From the NCBI RefSeq assembly GCF_001642475.1, contig NW_019173973.1, forward strand, positions 186,001-250,000: a DNA stretch of 64,000 bases. The letters are read 5' to 3'. A program made the position numbers and the translations under genes. The DNA is from Fonsecaea monophora (Eukaryota > Ascomycota > Eurotiomycetes > Chaetothyriales > Herpotrichiellaceae). A model generated the notes under the pieces. That model was not told the DNA's origin and did no database searches. It was given only the letters and a program-made list of their open reading frames with translations. Each line of letters begins with the position of its first letter. Position 1 is the first letter of the stretch. This document shows, piece by piece, positions 30,941-42,127 of the stretch.

Positions 30941-32382
30941 GGTTTCAAAGATATGCAGTGGATGTTGCTGTCCTGAGCTCTGATTTCTGAGCTCTTACTC
31001 TGCTGGGCGACCGTAATTATACGAAAAAGGACCTACTCTGCCGGGCCCGACATCCGCGGTTGTTGCTCCTCTGCTTGGTGACCCGACTGTATCAAAGGTA
31101 TCGTAGTTTTGCGGGCCGTTCCCCGCGTTTGAGATGATCGCCACGACAGCACGGCGACTCGGCAGCCCGCATTATTCCTCGGCTAGCAGCTGGTTGTCCG
31201 CGGTCTCGATGGCTGCTTAAGTAATAAAGCCAGACTGGTGCCATGACCAGAGCACCATGTCAGGGCAGGTCATCTAGAGTGTAGTACGGAATACTTCAAT
31301 GGTGGTCGAAGGGGGACTTGAGGGGTGAGCGATCGTTTCCCCTCCTCAACGCACAGGCCACCATTTCAGACTCGGAATGCTCTCGGAACAACAGGATCAG
31401 ATGATAATATGTATCTCCAAAGGACAACCGCTTGTGTGCGAATTCCGCGATCCGCCCAGGTTATGTGACGGGTCTATCCCACACCATCGCATCACATAAC
31501 ACAGGTGCGCATACGTACAGTCAACCGTGTAGTCGCGAGGCCATCACATAAGTATACATCCTGCATCTTTTCGGGCCATATTGTTAGTCATTGTGCAGTA
31601 GCATAGTCTTCGGACCGAACAGATGATGATGGTGATGATGGTGGTATGGAAGCGCAGTTGGGCCGGGGACGAAAGAACCCTGGTTGGAAGCATGGGAAAC
31701 CGTGAAGTTCGAGGAACGAGGTTTATAAATGGCGAATAGGGCTGATGACCAGGCTGTGGACGTAGCCTTGCCTAGTTGAGTAATAACCTCTCTAAGTTCG
31801 ACGGCGGTATCTCGTGGGAAGCGAAGTCACCGTTGGATGAATAGTCTGTAAACATATCATTGCGGGCAGGGCGGCCGCATGCATCACTGTCATCTCAATC
31901 CTTAGTCATGGATGGCAATTAAACAGGGGAGCGACAAACGCCTAAAGCCGCGACTGGGACAAGGAAGAACGGGGGTTTCCAGCTCTTCGGTGGGGGATTC
32001 GATACATGATGAGACGGGTTTGAGGATGACTAAAGGAGCCAATCAGGGCCACTGGATGCATGACATCACTCGATCACTATCAATCTTGTGGACAGGTGGG
32101 GTGGAGAAGCGAGAGACAGAGAGAAAGAGAGAAACTCAGATGGCGACAGACACTTCGACGGCCTTTGGGCTAAAACCCGGTGCGAGAGATGCACTCGCTG
32201 ATTATGATTGATTGCGTCCGTGGAATTCGAGTCTTGTCCGGAGTTCCAACACCGCACACTGATGAACTATAAAAACCCTCGCCATCGACCACTGCATCTC
32301 GTCCACATCATTCCATCCATCCAACACTTCCTCCCTCAAACTCACCTGCGACCAAGACAACTGCAATTCCACCAACCCAAAA
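30941..32382. promoter_or_regulatory. Long divergent region between acyl-CoA dehydrogenase and aldo-keto reductase
   Basis: 1.44 kb with no supported gene. Features: GATGATGGTG repeats at ~31621-31645, GAGAGACAGAGAGAAAGAGAG at ~32108-32132, and a TATAAAA box at 32268-32274, 109 nt before the aldo-keto reductase ATG. Confidence 0.45.
32268..32274 (+). promoter_or_regulatory. TATA box of aldo-keto reductase gene
   Basis: TATAAAA followed by a C/T-rich leader, 109 nt before the start codon. Confidence 0.45.
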
Positions 32383-33471
32383 ATGGCCCCAAAACTCCCA
32401 ACCCGCAAGCTCGGAAAGAATGGTCCTGAGGTGACCGCCCTAGGCTTCGGCCTCATGGGTCTCTCCGCCTACTATGGCAAACCAAAGCCCGACGAAGAAC
32501 GTTATGCTATGCTAGACCACGCCTACGAAGCCGGCGAGCTCTTCTGGGACTCTGCCGACATTTACGGAGACAATGAAGATCTGCTTGGCCGTTGGTTCAA
32601 GCGGAACCCTGGTAAGAGAGAGAACATCTTTCTCGCCACAAAGTTTGGCAACGCCGTCGACCCCGCAACTGGCGCTCGTCTGGTCAAGAACGAGCCAGAA
32701 TACATTAGGGCAGCCTGCGACAAGTCCTTGAAGCGGTTGGGTGTTGACCACATCGATCTGTACTATTGCCACAGAGTGCAAGCCGACCAACCCATCGAGA
32801 TCACGGTCAAAACCATGAAGGAGCTGCAAGATGCCGGCAAGGTCAAGTACTTGGGGTTGAGTGAGTGCAGCGCCGACACTCTCAGAAGGGCCTGCAAGGT
32901 AAGAATCGCGCGCTCACCTCTTTAACCTCTACCCACTAACACTTCAACGTAGGTGGCGCACATTGATGCGCTTCAGATCGAATACAGCCCCTTCTCCATG
33001 GACATTGAGAGCCCCCAGATCGGACTTCTCAAAGCCTGCCGTGAGCTGGGAGTGGCCGTCGTGGCATATTCCCCACTTGGACGAGGTTTCCTGACTGGAG
33101 GCATCAGAAGCCGAGACGATTTTGAAGCAGACGACTTCCGCAGGTTTGCACCTCGATTCAGCGAGGAGAACTTCCCCAAGAATATCAAGTTGGTCGACGA
33201 CATCAAGGCTCTGGCTGATGAGAAGGGGTGCACTCCGGGCCAACTGGTCCTGGCCTTCTTGATGGCCCAGGGAGACGACATCCTCCCAATTCCTGGAACC
33301 ACGAGAATCAAGAACTTTGATGAGAACATAGCCTCATTGAATGTCAAAATCACTCCCGAGGACAATGCGAAGATTCGGAAGGTCATTGACGCGGCCGAAG
33401 TCCATGGTGCTCGGTATCCCGAGGCCTTTGCGAAGGCTTTGTTTGTTGACACCGTGCCGCTGAAAGAGTAA
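32383..33471 (+). CDS. Aldo-keto reductase (AKR13/YakC-like)
   Basis: NADPH-dependent (alpha/beta)8-barrel carbonyl reductase, 344 aa. Two exons, 32383-32898 and 32953-33471, with a 54-nt phase-0 intron. The catalytic tetrad is visible: D56 (LFWDSADIYG), Y61, K87 (FLATKFGN) and H130 (DLYYCHRV). IEYSPFSMDIE, YSPLGRGFLTGG and IPGTTRIKNFDENIAS (cofactor binding, near the C-terminus) match the AKR13-type subfamily that includes fungal pyridoxal or aflatoxin-aldehyde-like reductases. Soluble, cytosolic by default. Substrate not predictable. Confidence 0.93.
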
Positions 33472-34309
33472 ACTGTCGAGGATGAGCTGGAAGAGAATGA
33501 GCGAGAAGAAGAGATATATTCCCATTCACTACCAAAGTGGAGAGCCTCCGTTGACATGTCCTGAACCCGCTGTAGCCACCAATAAAAGTACATTTTCATA
33601 AAATCATACCCGTGAACCCATCCGATAACGCTGTAACCCGCCCCCTCGCAGAGACGCGAGAGGTAGAAAGTGCGTTTCACGCGCCTGGCCACCTGTTTCC
33701 ACAGCAGCGATCTATCCAGCTGCAATTCAATCCTCAATCTGCCTCATCTTGGGGACCTGCCACTTCCTTCTGGGCCCGAGGTCTTGGATCTTGAAGTGCG
33801 GTTTTCTCGGCTGGTTGCGGAGGAACAGGTGGTAGTTTGCCTTGACTCGACTCATGGCCCGTCCCGTCTGGATCTTTTGGTGATCGAGAAGGATGCTGTT
33901 GTAGGCGAAGCTGAAGCGGGGGGTCCGAGGCGCGGGCATGCTGAAGAGAGTGGGGGCTGGGTGCGATTGGGAGGGTGTTATCTTCGAAGACTCTGTAAGT
34001 CGGGCTCCGTATGTTGTGCCGCCGGCGGCAATACAAAAGAGGACAGCGTCTGCTTCTCTTTGACCGCGTGAATGAGGTCCTTGTGGGTTGAAGTCTCCAG
34101 TAACAGGGATCCAGGCACAAGGCTGGCGATGGACATGCATGCAAGCGGAGATTGTTCTCGCCGCACCTGCCATATAAAGACAGCACCAATACCCCGTATA
34201 TTGAAGTTGACAGTTCTCGAGGGGTTCGCTCACCATATTCCACATTGTCGTCTCCGCAAGCCCATATTTGTTGTCCTGTTCTGTCGACCTCTTGCACGAT
34301 CTCACCATC
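33472..34309. other. Spacer between aldo-keto reductase and epsilon-COP
   Basis: 838 bp; may hold a small minus-strand gene (see 33727-33939). The right part is the epsilon-COP promoter. Confidence 0.4.
33727..33939 (-). CDS. Possible small basic protein (mitoribosomal-like composition)
   Basis: A 70-residue frame starting MPAPRTPRFSFAYNS, very rich in Arg, Lys and Gln with few acids (KANYHLFLRNQPRKPHFKIQ, then GPRRKWQVPKMRQIED). The frame is open far upstream, so earlier exons may exist; a serine-rich frame at 33978-34158 could supply an N-terminus by splicing at the ttacag near 33998. Composition resembles small mitochondrial ribosomal proteins, but I cannot name it. Divergent from epsilon-COP. 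Confidence 0.3.
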   Translation of the reverse strand: MPAPRTPRFSFAYNSILLDHQKIQTGRAMSRVKANYHLFLRNQPRKPHFKIQDLGPRRKWQVPKMRQIED

Positions 34310-35265
34310 ATGGATCCCTTCTCTGGCGAGGGCGGTATGCACATCACCCCTTCCACATGTCCTGAACTCACGCTCTAACTTCACGTCACTCAGAACTGCT
34401 CAATATAACGACCGCATTCTACACGCACGCATACCCGACCGTCCTCGAATTTGACAGCTCTTCTCTCTCCGCAGAAAACAAGACCATAGCACAAATACTC
34501 AAATATCGCGCACAAATAGCCATCGGCGATGCCTCGTCCGTCATCTCCTCCCTCAAACAATCACAAGACGCTGCCTCCCGCTCAATAGTTGCTTTGGCAC
34601 AACAAGCGGCCGGCAACCACTCCGCGGCACTCGAAACAGCACTGGCCCTGGCTGAATCTGATGCGGAGGATGCCGTGGTTCAGATCTGCTCTGGCACCGT
34701 CCTCGCAGCGGCGGGTGAATACGTGAAAGCCGTCGATCTCTTGTCCAAGCACCAAGGCTCTCTTGAAGCCGTGGCTCTACTGGTACAGATTCACCTGATG
34801 CAGAACCGGACGGACTTGGCTGTCAAGGAAGTTGCTGCTGCCAAACGCTGGGCGCAGGATTCATTACTCATCAACCTAGCCGAAGCTTGGACGAATCTTA
34901 GGGAAGGCGGGCAAGAGAAGTACCAGTCGGCGTTTTATGTCTACGAGGAACTCGCATCTACGCCAGGGAACACCAGTCCCACGGCATTGGTGGGACAAGC
35001 TGTTTCCGAGATACATCTAGGAAGGTTGGAAGAGGCCGAGGCAGCATTGCAGCAAGCTGTGGGCATGGCCAATGCGAATGTGCAATCCATTGCAAACAGT
35101 GTCGTTTTGGCAAGTGTTGTTGGGAAGAAGGCCGAGGACGTTCAAGGACTACTTCAACAACTACGGGAGAGAGACGCAGAGCACGCGCTGTTGAGAGACT
35201 TGGAAGAGAAAAGCCAGCTCTTTGATAGCGCGGCAGCCAAGTATGGAGCCAAGGTTGCCGCATAG
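34310..35265 (+). CDS. SEC28: Coatomer subunit epsilon (epsilon-COP)
   Basis: Component of the COPI coat for retrograde Golgi-to-ER and intra-Golgi transport; it stabilises alpha-COP. Two exons: a 25-nt first exon (34310-34334, MDPFSGEG) and 34394-35265, with a 59-nt phase-1 intron; 298 aa. The protein is all-helical TPR-like: ELLNITTAFYTHAYPTVLEF opens the domain, LVQIHLMQNRTDLAVKEV lies in the middle, QSAFYVYEELAS and GRLEEAEAALQQAV are repeat helices, and the end (LRDLEEKSQLFDSAAAKYG) matches the family. Length is normal. The short first exon means the longest open frame misses the true start. Confidence 0.9.
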
Positions 35266-35635
35266 ACGACAATGTCAATGCGTTTGGCTATAATGAGCAA
35301 CGGGATCTCAATGTCGAGAGAGTCAATATTGACTTTTTATGAGAGAAAATGACATGTGCTGTGCGAGGCGGTCGAAGGCGCAGTACAGGGTCAAGGAATG
35401 GAATGGCGTTTCTTATAGAAGCGGACAACTCACAATCGCACGAGTTTTTGTGGTAACCATTCCTCTGGACTTTTTTTGGCTACAGAACAAGGCTACCCGA
35501 TTAGTCAGTCGCCAGTCGCCAGTCGTAAAATCCCCCTTGTACCCTTATATCCTTGTACGACTGGAAGAGATTCAATAAGTACCAAGCGACGTGGCTATCT
35601 ACTTATGAGTAACACATGTACTACATAGGTATTAG

Positions 35636-35646
35636 GTACTCGGTAC
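35636..35646 (-). repeat. GTACCGAGTAC dispersed intergenic motif (reverse complement)
   Basis: Perfect copy on the minus strand, in the repeat-rich spacer after epsilon-COP. A 10-nt partial copy follows at ~35779. Confidence 0.7.
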
Positions 35647-35712
35647 TCGGGAGGTAGCTTGTGTGGGTAGGGACATAGGTGTGTTCTCTTTGAACCTCGT
35701 CCAAGTCGTATG

Positions 35713-35748
35713 TACATACATACATACATACATACATACATACATACA
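35713..35748 (+). repeat. (TACA)9 microsatellite
   Basis: Nine perfect tandem TACA units, 36 nt. Confidence 0.9.
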
Positions 35749-36542
35749 ATGGAGGTATACATCGCACCGGGAATCATATACTCGGTACATCTTCTTGTGC
35801 TGGTATCTACAGTGCATGGATATTCACCGTGTGGGAAATAGAGAGGAGAACCAAGTGAAGACTGATAACCGACGACTGAGGACCGACTGAACGATCGACC
35901 GATCGACCGATCGATTGATTGGTTATCGGGGCCATTAATATTATTGATCAAGGACTCAATAATTCAGTATCGTACCGAGCGATCAGAGCCATCAGTCAAT
36001 TAATTAGTTGATTAATTAATAAATCAATCAATCAAATTAACGGCGATAGTGCCGTGAGGGTATTTTCCATCCTTCTGCTTTTCGCGTTGCGCTCAGGCAA
36101 AGCGGGCTTTTCATGATTTTGCTTTTGGCTTGTTTGGGACTGGAACGAGCAGCATTGCATGCATCCTAGAGGATGTATAGACCAGCACTGCACCGCCCGC
36201 GTGTTGGTACACTCTCCTGCCTCATCATTCCAGCTGATTAACATACTGAGAGGTAGCTGTCTCGACGCTCCGCTGAGTGGCTTGTGCGTGGAGCTTTCTT
36301 TCAGCGGATATCCTTCCACAAGCAACGTGGGTCATCGAGGAGCTCCTCAACCCCCTCCGGAGTTGGGTCTGTGGTACAGCGGAGGAGGAAACGGTTCGTA
36401 GGCTCTGAAGCCAGTAAAGGCCGTCAAGAGCACCCGACCAAGCCGATGATCCTTCGACCATGATGATAATCTGACCGAATTGGCAAGACCAACAAATACA
36501 AATTGTGAACAAACGTTCAGCTCTTTTCCATCAATCCACTCG

Positions 36543-38152
36543 TCAGCTTGGCCCGGGTTCATTCTCCTTTATTCTCACCGTCTCCACCAGATTAGGATAG
36601 GTCTCGGCAAACAACGGTCCCAGACTCCAGTTCTCCAGGCGTCGAATGTGGCTCTCAAACACCGGGTTGATAACTGGTTCCTCTTTCTCAGAAGTGCTGA
36701 GGAGACAATCCACCGGATCATATGGCCAGTTGACAGATAAATCGGCTGTGAAAGGGAAGAAGAAATCATCAAATGGATAATCCTGAGGGTTCACCACAAC
36801 CCTATCTCTCATCCGCGGCCATGGGATATGTTCCATCCATGCGGGATGGGGTTGGAATATTTGTGCTGGAGTAGGCCGGAACCATTCAGGGAGGCGCTCG
36901 TAGTTTTCTTTGGTAGGATGGATTTGCCAGCGCATGTGGGTGAACATGATGAACAATGTCGCTACTTGTTCTGGCAATCCAGAGATGTTGGGGAACTTCG
37001 AGATGATATCTGTCATGAGTTGGGACATGTCATCCAACGATCGACGAGGCGCACTGGGATTCAGAAGAGACGAAACAGAAGGATAGCTTGGTGTTGTGGG
37101 GAGTGCGTTGGCGCCGCTGATCGGGTCGCGCTGACGAGATTGTAAGAGCTTGAGTAGCAAGCTATCGAGGGGGCACGTAGGAGGACTGATTTTAGGGAGG
37201 ACACTCCAACGTGTCGTAGGAAGTGTCGGTTGATCGGGTAGCGTCGAGGGAAGGGCTGGGTAAGGGGAGCTGACGCCGGGCTGAGCTCGTGGTCGTGGTC
37301 GAGGGTGAGGGTGAGTTTGAGCGCGTGCATTGCCTGTTCGTTGTCCCAAAAGATCGAGCAGAAATCCGAAGTTGACACGCTCCCCACCCTCATTCAGTTC
37401 GAGGCCCCGTTGTAGATTGTCTCGCTGGTTGTTCAGTGCATCTCTTGACGTGGGTGAAGGCCTGTGGTCCTCGATTACTTCTCCTCCCAACTGTGGAGGA
37501 TGCGGTGGTGTTTCTGACTGGCCTTGTGATAGAATGGGAGAGACGGAGAAGGCAGTCTGCCCATTTCGCTGGATATGGAAGGAGGTTGGGCTGGCTTGTG
37601 TGCCGTTACTTGGAGGAAACGGAGGATTGAGAACAGGATGTGTCTGAATCAGTCCAGCCTGGACATTGTGCTGCGCAGCCGTCGCAAGATCTAACAGTAA
37701 CAACGGTTAAGATGAGAAGACGAGACTGGAGAGGAGGAGAAAGTAGAAAGAGGAATACCAGTCAATCCCTGCGCTCCTACAATAGGTTGAATGATGGACA
37801 TGACTGAAGCAAGCCTCCTGCGAATCTCCTCATTCTCTGCTTGGATAGCATCTTTCTGTCTGATGACGGCCTCGAGCTCTTGATATGGCTGATGGGATGT
37901 CAACTCCTGAATTCTCCGCTCCAGGTTCTCAATGGTCTGCTTGGTCCGCTCTCGGATTGCGCGTTGGGCTTCACGGTCATTGGCACGCTTTTTGGCCAGC
38001 TGTTCGGGTGTGAGGGTATCGACGCTTCGCGAGCCAGGCGGAGCATTCTTCCGTTTCCGACCATCCTGCCATAGCGAAGGAGGTGAGAGGTTGTAGTCGG
38101 CTTGTGCTGAAGCGGAGGTATGAGAGGCAGGAGATGCTGGATCTCGCTGCAT
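36543..38152 (-). CDS. bZIP transcription factor with DUF3425 domain
   Basis: Two exons on the minus strand, 38152-37759 and 37690-36543, with a 68-nt intron; 513 aa. The basic region is KKRANDREAQRAIRERTK (about 54-71), the fungal variant NDREAQRAIR that replaces the AP-1 NxxAAxxSR. A leucine-zipper/coiled-coil follows to about 115 (IENLERRIQEL, LEAVIRQKDAI). Residues ~130-310 are Pro/Ser/Gln-rich and disordered. The C-terminal ~200 residues form the DUF3425 domain (LPEQVATLFIMFTHMRWQI, EWFRPTPAQIFQPHPAWMEHIPWP), a module specific to fungal regulators. Targets are not indicated by neighbours. Confidence 0.9.
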
Positions 38153-38793
38153 TTTGAGCGACCTTGCTTATCAAGGAAACGCTGTTCCTGCAATGCTTGA
38201 GTCAGTGAACAGGTCAGAATGCGAAGAACCTTACTCGGGAAAAGGGCCGGTATTTTTCCACTTCAGATCCCAGGCGCTGATACGCGGAAGACAAAGTTGC
38301 AGTCTGACACACGCCAAACGAGGGCCTGTCGATCCGTGGTGCCGGGGACGTCGGATCAGACCCGATACATCCACATTGAGATATTTGTGCTCGTTGCACC
38401 GAGTACATGCAGGTACCTTTACAAAGTGAAGAGTCTCGTGATCACCAGGGCAAAAGTTAAGAGGTACAGCAAAGCAAACAAGTCACTGATTTGATCATTC
38501 TATTGGAATATCTCTTCGCCTTTTTCAGCCATTCTCCTTTTCTATCCGTCAAGCTCTCTTTCTTCGAGTGTGCCGTCTGTTCGAGGGTCTCCCAAACCAT
38601 CCACACCACACTTTCTCTGTTACCTCGAAGTTAATGATACCCTGAACTCCCCAATAAACAGACGTGTAGCAAGGGATCTGTGCCCCGGACGGATGCGCGC
38701 GTGCTTGTCTATTCGTATCCAACGCCGACGTCAAGCTCCGGTATTGTCCATTCATAGGCCAGCTAGGTGTTTCCAAAGATGTTGCTGCACCCT
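38153..38793. promoter_or_regulatory. bZIP promoter and 3' flank of the next gene
   Basis: 641 bp. A partial copy of the GTACCGAGTAC motif (ACCGAGTAC) lies at ~38398. No gene supported. Confidence 0.4.
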
Positions 38794-40797
38794 TCACTTG
38801 CTCAGCCAGTGGTTGGAAAACTTGAACTCCTCCTCAACCTCTACAGTCACCGGATAGCTGTAGTCGCCGCCCTTAGCCGCGGGCTCGGCCTCAAAGATGG
38901 CTTGTGCAGCATTTTCGTTCCCAAAATATTCATTGTCTCCCAAGCCGCACTTGTCCAGGACTTTGCGATATTTCTCAACTTTGGCTTGTGTACGGGTAGC
39001 ACCTTCACCCTGAGATGTCAAGGTCAGCGCAGTGGTTTCAATGCTGCCCTTCTTGAACGGTATGTCTCTCCCCTCCAGTGGAGCCAGGTGTCGGTTTCGT
39101 TCTTTGTCCAACATTCTGCCATTGAGATTCAGAAATCTGTCCATAGCTCTGGCTTCCGCTTGCGCCTTCGCAGCAGTCTCCTTGACCAAAACCTCGAACT
39201 CGTAACCTACAAAGGCCAGGCGATGGTTGCTGAACTCGATGTAATCTGTTCTCTCAAGATCCTCTCCAATGGCATGGGCTTCGACATCGCTCGAATACGA
39301 CAAAGGCGTCTTGGTTTTGTCAGCAATGAAGTCTGAGATCTCACTGAGATCTCTCTGGACGAGGAGGTCGGTGAGGTAGAGTCGAGTGACGGACCGAGGT
39401 ACCGCTTCAATGAATTCTCGAGCTAACCAAGGCGATCGAACATTGACGTGGAGTTCAATGAGCTGCAGAGATCTCATGCGTGAAATGCAGTCTTTGAGAG
39501 CTCCCATGAAATTTGCGTGTCGATGGCAGTGTTCTGAAATGGCGCCATGGACGCAGATCTTGAGTTCACGCAATTGTGTCGCAAAAATGTGGAGGTTATG
39601 GAACATAATGGTGGCTTCCCTGTAGAAGTTGATTCCCTTCGTATGCGATTGGAACAACATATCGGGGATGACAAACTCGAGACTTTCTAGGGTCCTGGCC
39701 GTCTTCAAGGTGATCTGACTCGCAGTGAGAATGGAATTGGAATCGACGCGGAGTTGTTTGACCGGAGGAGCCTTTCCGTCCGGCGGGAAGACGAGGTTGC
39801 CAACCGTATAGGCGATCTTGTTCGCGTACGCCCCATGCAGCACGGTTCGTGGATCTGCTGCGATGTACAATGTTTCCAGATGTGGTTTATTTTTGAGAAC
39901 ATGGGATTGAAGCAAAGGAAGGTTGAGGTTGTCCAGAACTAGAACCCTTAGTCTCTCTAGCCATGGGATGCTGTTGACCATAGCTAGGCGACATTGGTAC
40001 TGCTGTCCATCAATGGATAGCTTGCGGGCTGCTGGCATCATCAAAGTGTTATGCTTTCCACAAGGATGGGCAGAAGAACTCGTGTTTTCTCCACAACCAT
40101 CCGCCCCGATTCCGAAAAGGTGCAGCTCTTCAAGCCGGATTGAATGTTTCAAGACCTCGGCCAGTTGGAGGAATAGAATCCGGTCGCTATTGTGCGGAAC
40201 TTCGAGAAAGAGGCTTCTGACGCTCCGGTAAGCCTTGCTTCTGATTGTGGCAATGTTCAGCGATCTCCCAAGGAATTCTTCAAGTCGATTGGCTGATGCC
40301 AGGACAGTGGTCTCGGTATTGAAGTAACAGTATGTTTCGTGATATGTCTGACGGCAGACGAGCTGAAATGTCGCACAGCCAGTGGAAGGGCGAGCACCAA
40401 CCACCTGCTTGGTCGCATCAACCAGGCCTACAATGGTGTCGCGAACTTCTAGAGGAATGCCGAGTAAATGATTCTTCGGGTATTCGATAGTAGGAGCTTG
40501 GATGGTTGGGACTCGAGGTTTGGACATGAGCACGGGTTGAGGAGCACAGTCGCTGCCATGCACCTGACCATCCATCTTTGTATTCTTCTCACTCCCAAAC
40601 TGTAGCCCCTGAGAAATGCTCATCTCCAGATCTATCATGCTGGTGCCGGGAGAGGGGACATTGGCAGGACGACAAGAGGTCGCTGTTGGCATGCAGTGAC
40701 CTAGAGAAGGTGTGATTAGTTCAAGTCTAGACACCAAAAGCCATGGCTTCCTACCCGTGTTGATGGCTTTCATTTGCGAAGCACTGCTGAGTGCCAT
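38794..40797 (-). CDS. F-box-like fungal protein of unknown function
   Basis: Two exons on the minus strand: 40797-40755 and 40700-38794; 649 aa. The 54-nt intron (gtagga...ctctag, branch actaatc) is a multiple of three and stays open, so it is easily missed. The ATG at 40797 was preferred to 41202; the 135 extra residues look like translated leader. A motif IPLEVRDTIVGLV near residue 95, followed by FQLVCRQTYHETYCYF, resembles the degenerate F-box-like opening of many fungal proteins. A leucine-rich middle (LERLRVLVLDNLNLPLL, LRELKICV, LQLIELHVNV) may form LRR-like repeats. The C-terminus is charged. Possible substrate receptor, but this is inference. Confidence 0.68.
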   Translation of the reverse strand: MALSSASQMKAINTGRKPWLLVSRLELITPSLGHCMPTATSCRPANVPSPGTSMIDLEMSISQGLQFGSEKNTKMDGQVHGSDCAPQPVLMSKPRVPTIQAPTIEYPKNHLLGIPLEVRDTIVGLVDATKQVVGARPSTGCATFQLVCRQTYHETYCYFNTETTVLASANRLEEFLGRSLNIATIRSKAYRSVRSLFLEVPHNSDRILFLQLAEVLKHSIRLEELHLFGIGADGCGENTSSSAHPCGKHNTLMMPAARKLSIDGQQYQCRLAMVNSIPWLERLRVLVLDNLNLPLLQSHVLKNKPHLETLYIAADPRTVLHGAYANKIAYTVGNLVFPPDGKAPPVKQLRVDSNSILTASQITLKTARTLESLEFVIPDMLFQSHTKGINFYREATIMFHNLHIFATQLRELKICVHGAISEHCHRHANFMGALKDCISRMRSLQLIELHVNVRSPWLAREFIEAVPRSVTRLYLTDLLVQRDLSEISDFIADKTKTPLSYSSDVEAHAIGEDLERTDYIEFSNHRLAFVGYEFEVLVKETAAKAQAEARAMDRFLNLNGRMLDKERNRHLAPLEGRDIPFKKGSIETTALTLTSQGEGATRTQAKVEKYRKVLDKCGLGDNEYFGNENAAQAIFEAEPAAKGGDYSYPVTVEVEEEFKFSNHWLSK

Positions 40798-42127
40798 ATT
40801 GACAAAGAAAGGCTCACTGTCCTCTGTGAGGGACAAAGCAGGTCGGGCGGTGAGGTGAGTCCGAATTTCTCGGTCTGTGCAGGTCCAGAGTAATTGAGAA
40901 TTCGAGTGATCTTGAAGCAGCAACTTGCCTCGGCCACTCCCACGACAAAACGTAGTTCTGTTATTGTCAAGAAGACTGACAGGCGTCTGATAAGTGGGAA
41001 TCAGAGGGAATTGTCCAGATCGAGGCACGTTAAGTGAGAGAGTTAGGTGAGAGAAGAAAGAAGAGGCGCGGTATATCACATGCTTTGTGCGCACCACGCA
41101 CTGATTCAAATCGTGAAGGCAGTAGCAAGGTGACAATAAAAAGGACCAATGAGGTGACAGGTACCAAAGATGTGAAGTTGTTGAGTTAATTGGGTGAGAC
41201 ACATGTTATAGAGCTGTTCTGTCACCTCAACGCCTGGGACTCTCACCAACGTACCTACCACGTGACCTATACCAGGAAGAGTTTTCATATCTCTCAGCCT
41301 TGTAGGTGCAAATCTTGTCTCTGCACTGACGCATATGTATATATCTTTGGGGACGGAGACGGTGCGCATAGAGGGTATGATCGCTCCATATAGGATACGC
41401 ATGACAAGCCAGCCGACAACCTTGCACACCAGAGTACTCGACTTACCTAAACCCACGGGACCATGAAAGCACATAAAATCACAGGACAACATTGACGGCA
41501 CGCAAGTTGTTCTCACTCCAGTGCATGATATGCTGTTTTCTCCATGGCAGCAGAAGGAAATTCGAAGTGAGAAGGCTCCTGGTAACTCAGTCAGGTTGGT
41601 TCTCCGAGTCTTGAACCGGTAGTGCGTCGACACCAAGAATCTCGCATTGCAGGAGGAACTGCTTTTCCTGGGTCTATGCGCTTGTTCATCAAAGCGTGGT
41701 GATCTTCCTGATCCATCTCTAAGCCGGCCATCGAGCTGCGTTACGTCAACACGGTTCGTTCAGTGTGAAGTTCTGGTGTGACACCAAGAGCTGCCATCTT
41801 CGCGTCTTCAATCTTTCGGCACGGGATCGGAAGGGGGCTTTGAGACAAAAGAAGAGCCTCAAGCATCAACGATCGAAGGAAGACAGGTTTTGAGGCAGCT
41901 TAGTTGGCATTGCGCAAAGTTGAGCGATGAGATGGACGTGGAGAGAACAACAGGAACTGAGTGGAGTTGAAGTTTATGGTCGCGCAGTCACGAGACTCGG
42001 CCAACTTTCCTACCAAACATGATGGTGAATTTCCCTGTGGTGCATCACTCTGCTCCGACTAAAACTGTCGTGGTTCACGTTTCCTTGTCAGTCTTGTGCC
42101 CAACCGGTGGTGGAGGGGTTGGAGGTT
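40798..42127. promoter_or_regulatory. Divergent region before mitochondrial LeuRS
   Basis: 1.33 kb. No protein with recognisable features on either strand; small frames lack domains. Presumed promoters and leaders of both neighbours. Confidence 0.4.

Larger units (their letters stand above)
35266..36542. other. Convergent, repeat-rich spacer
   Basis: 1.28 kb. GTACTCGGTAC at 35636-35646, (TACA)9 at 35713-35748, GATCGACC repeats at ~35893-35911, and AT-rich TTAATTAATAAATCAATCAATCAA at ~36008-36036. No gene supported. Confidence 0.5.

Noticed and set aside
35713..35748. CRISPR-like or telomere-like array
   Set aside because: A simple (TACA)9 microsatellite without spacers; eukaryotic context.
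40798..41202. Upstream extension of the F-box-like protein to 41202
   Set aside because: The extra 135 residues have no conserved features and read like translated leader; the ATG at 40797 precedes a good intron and the conserved part.
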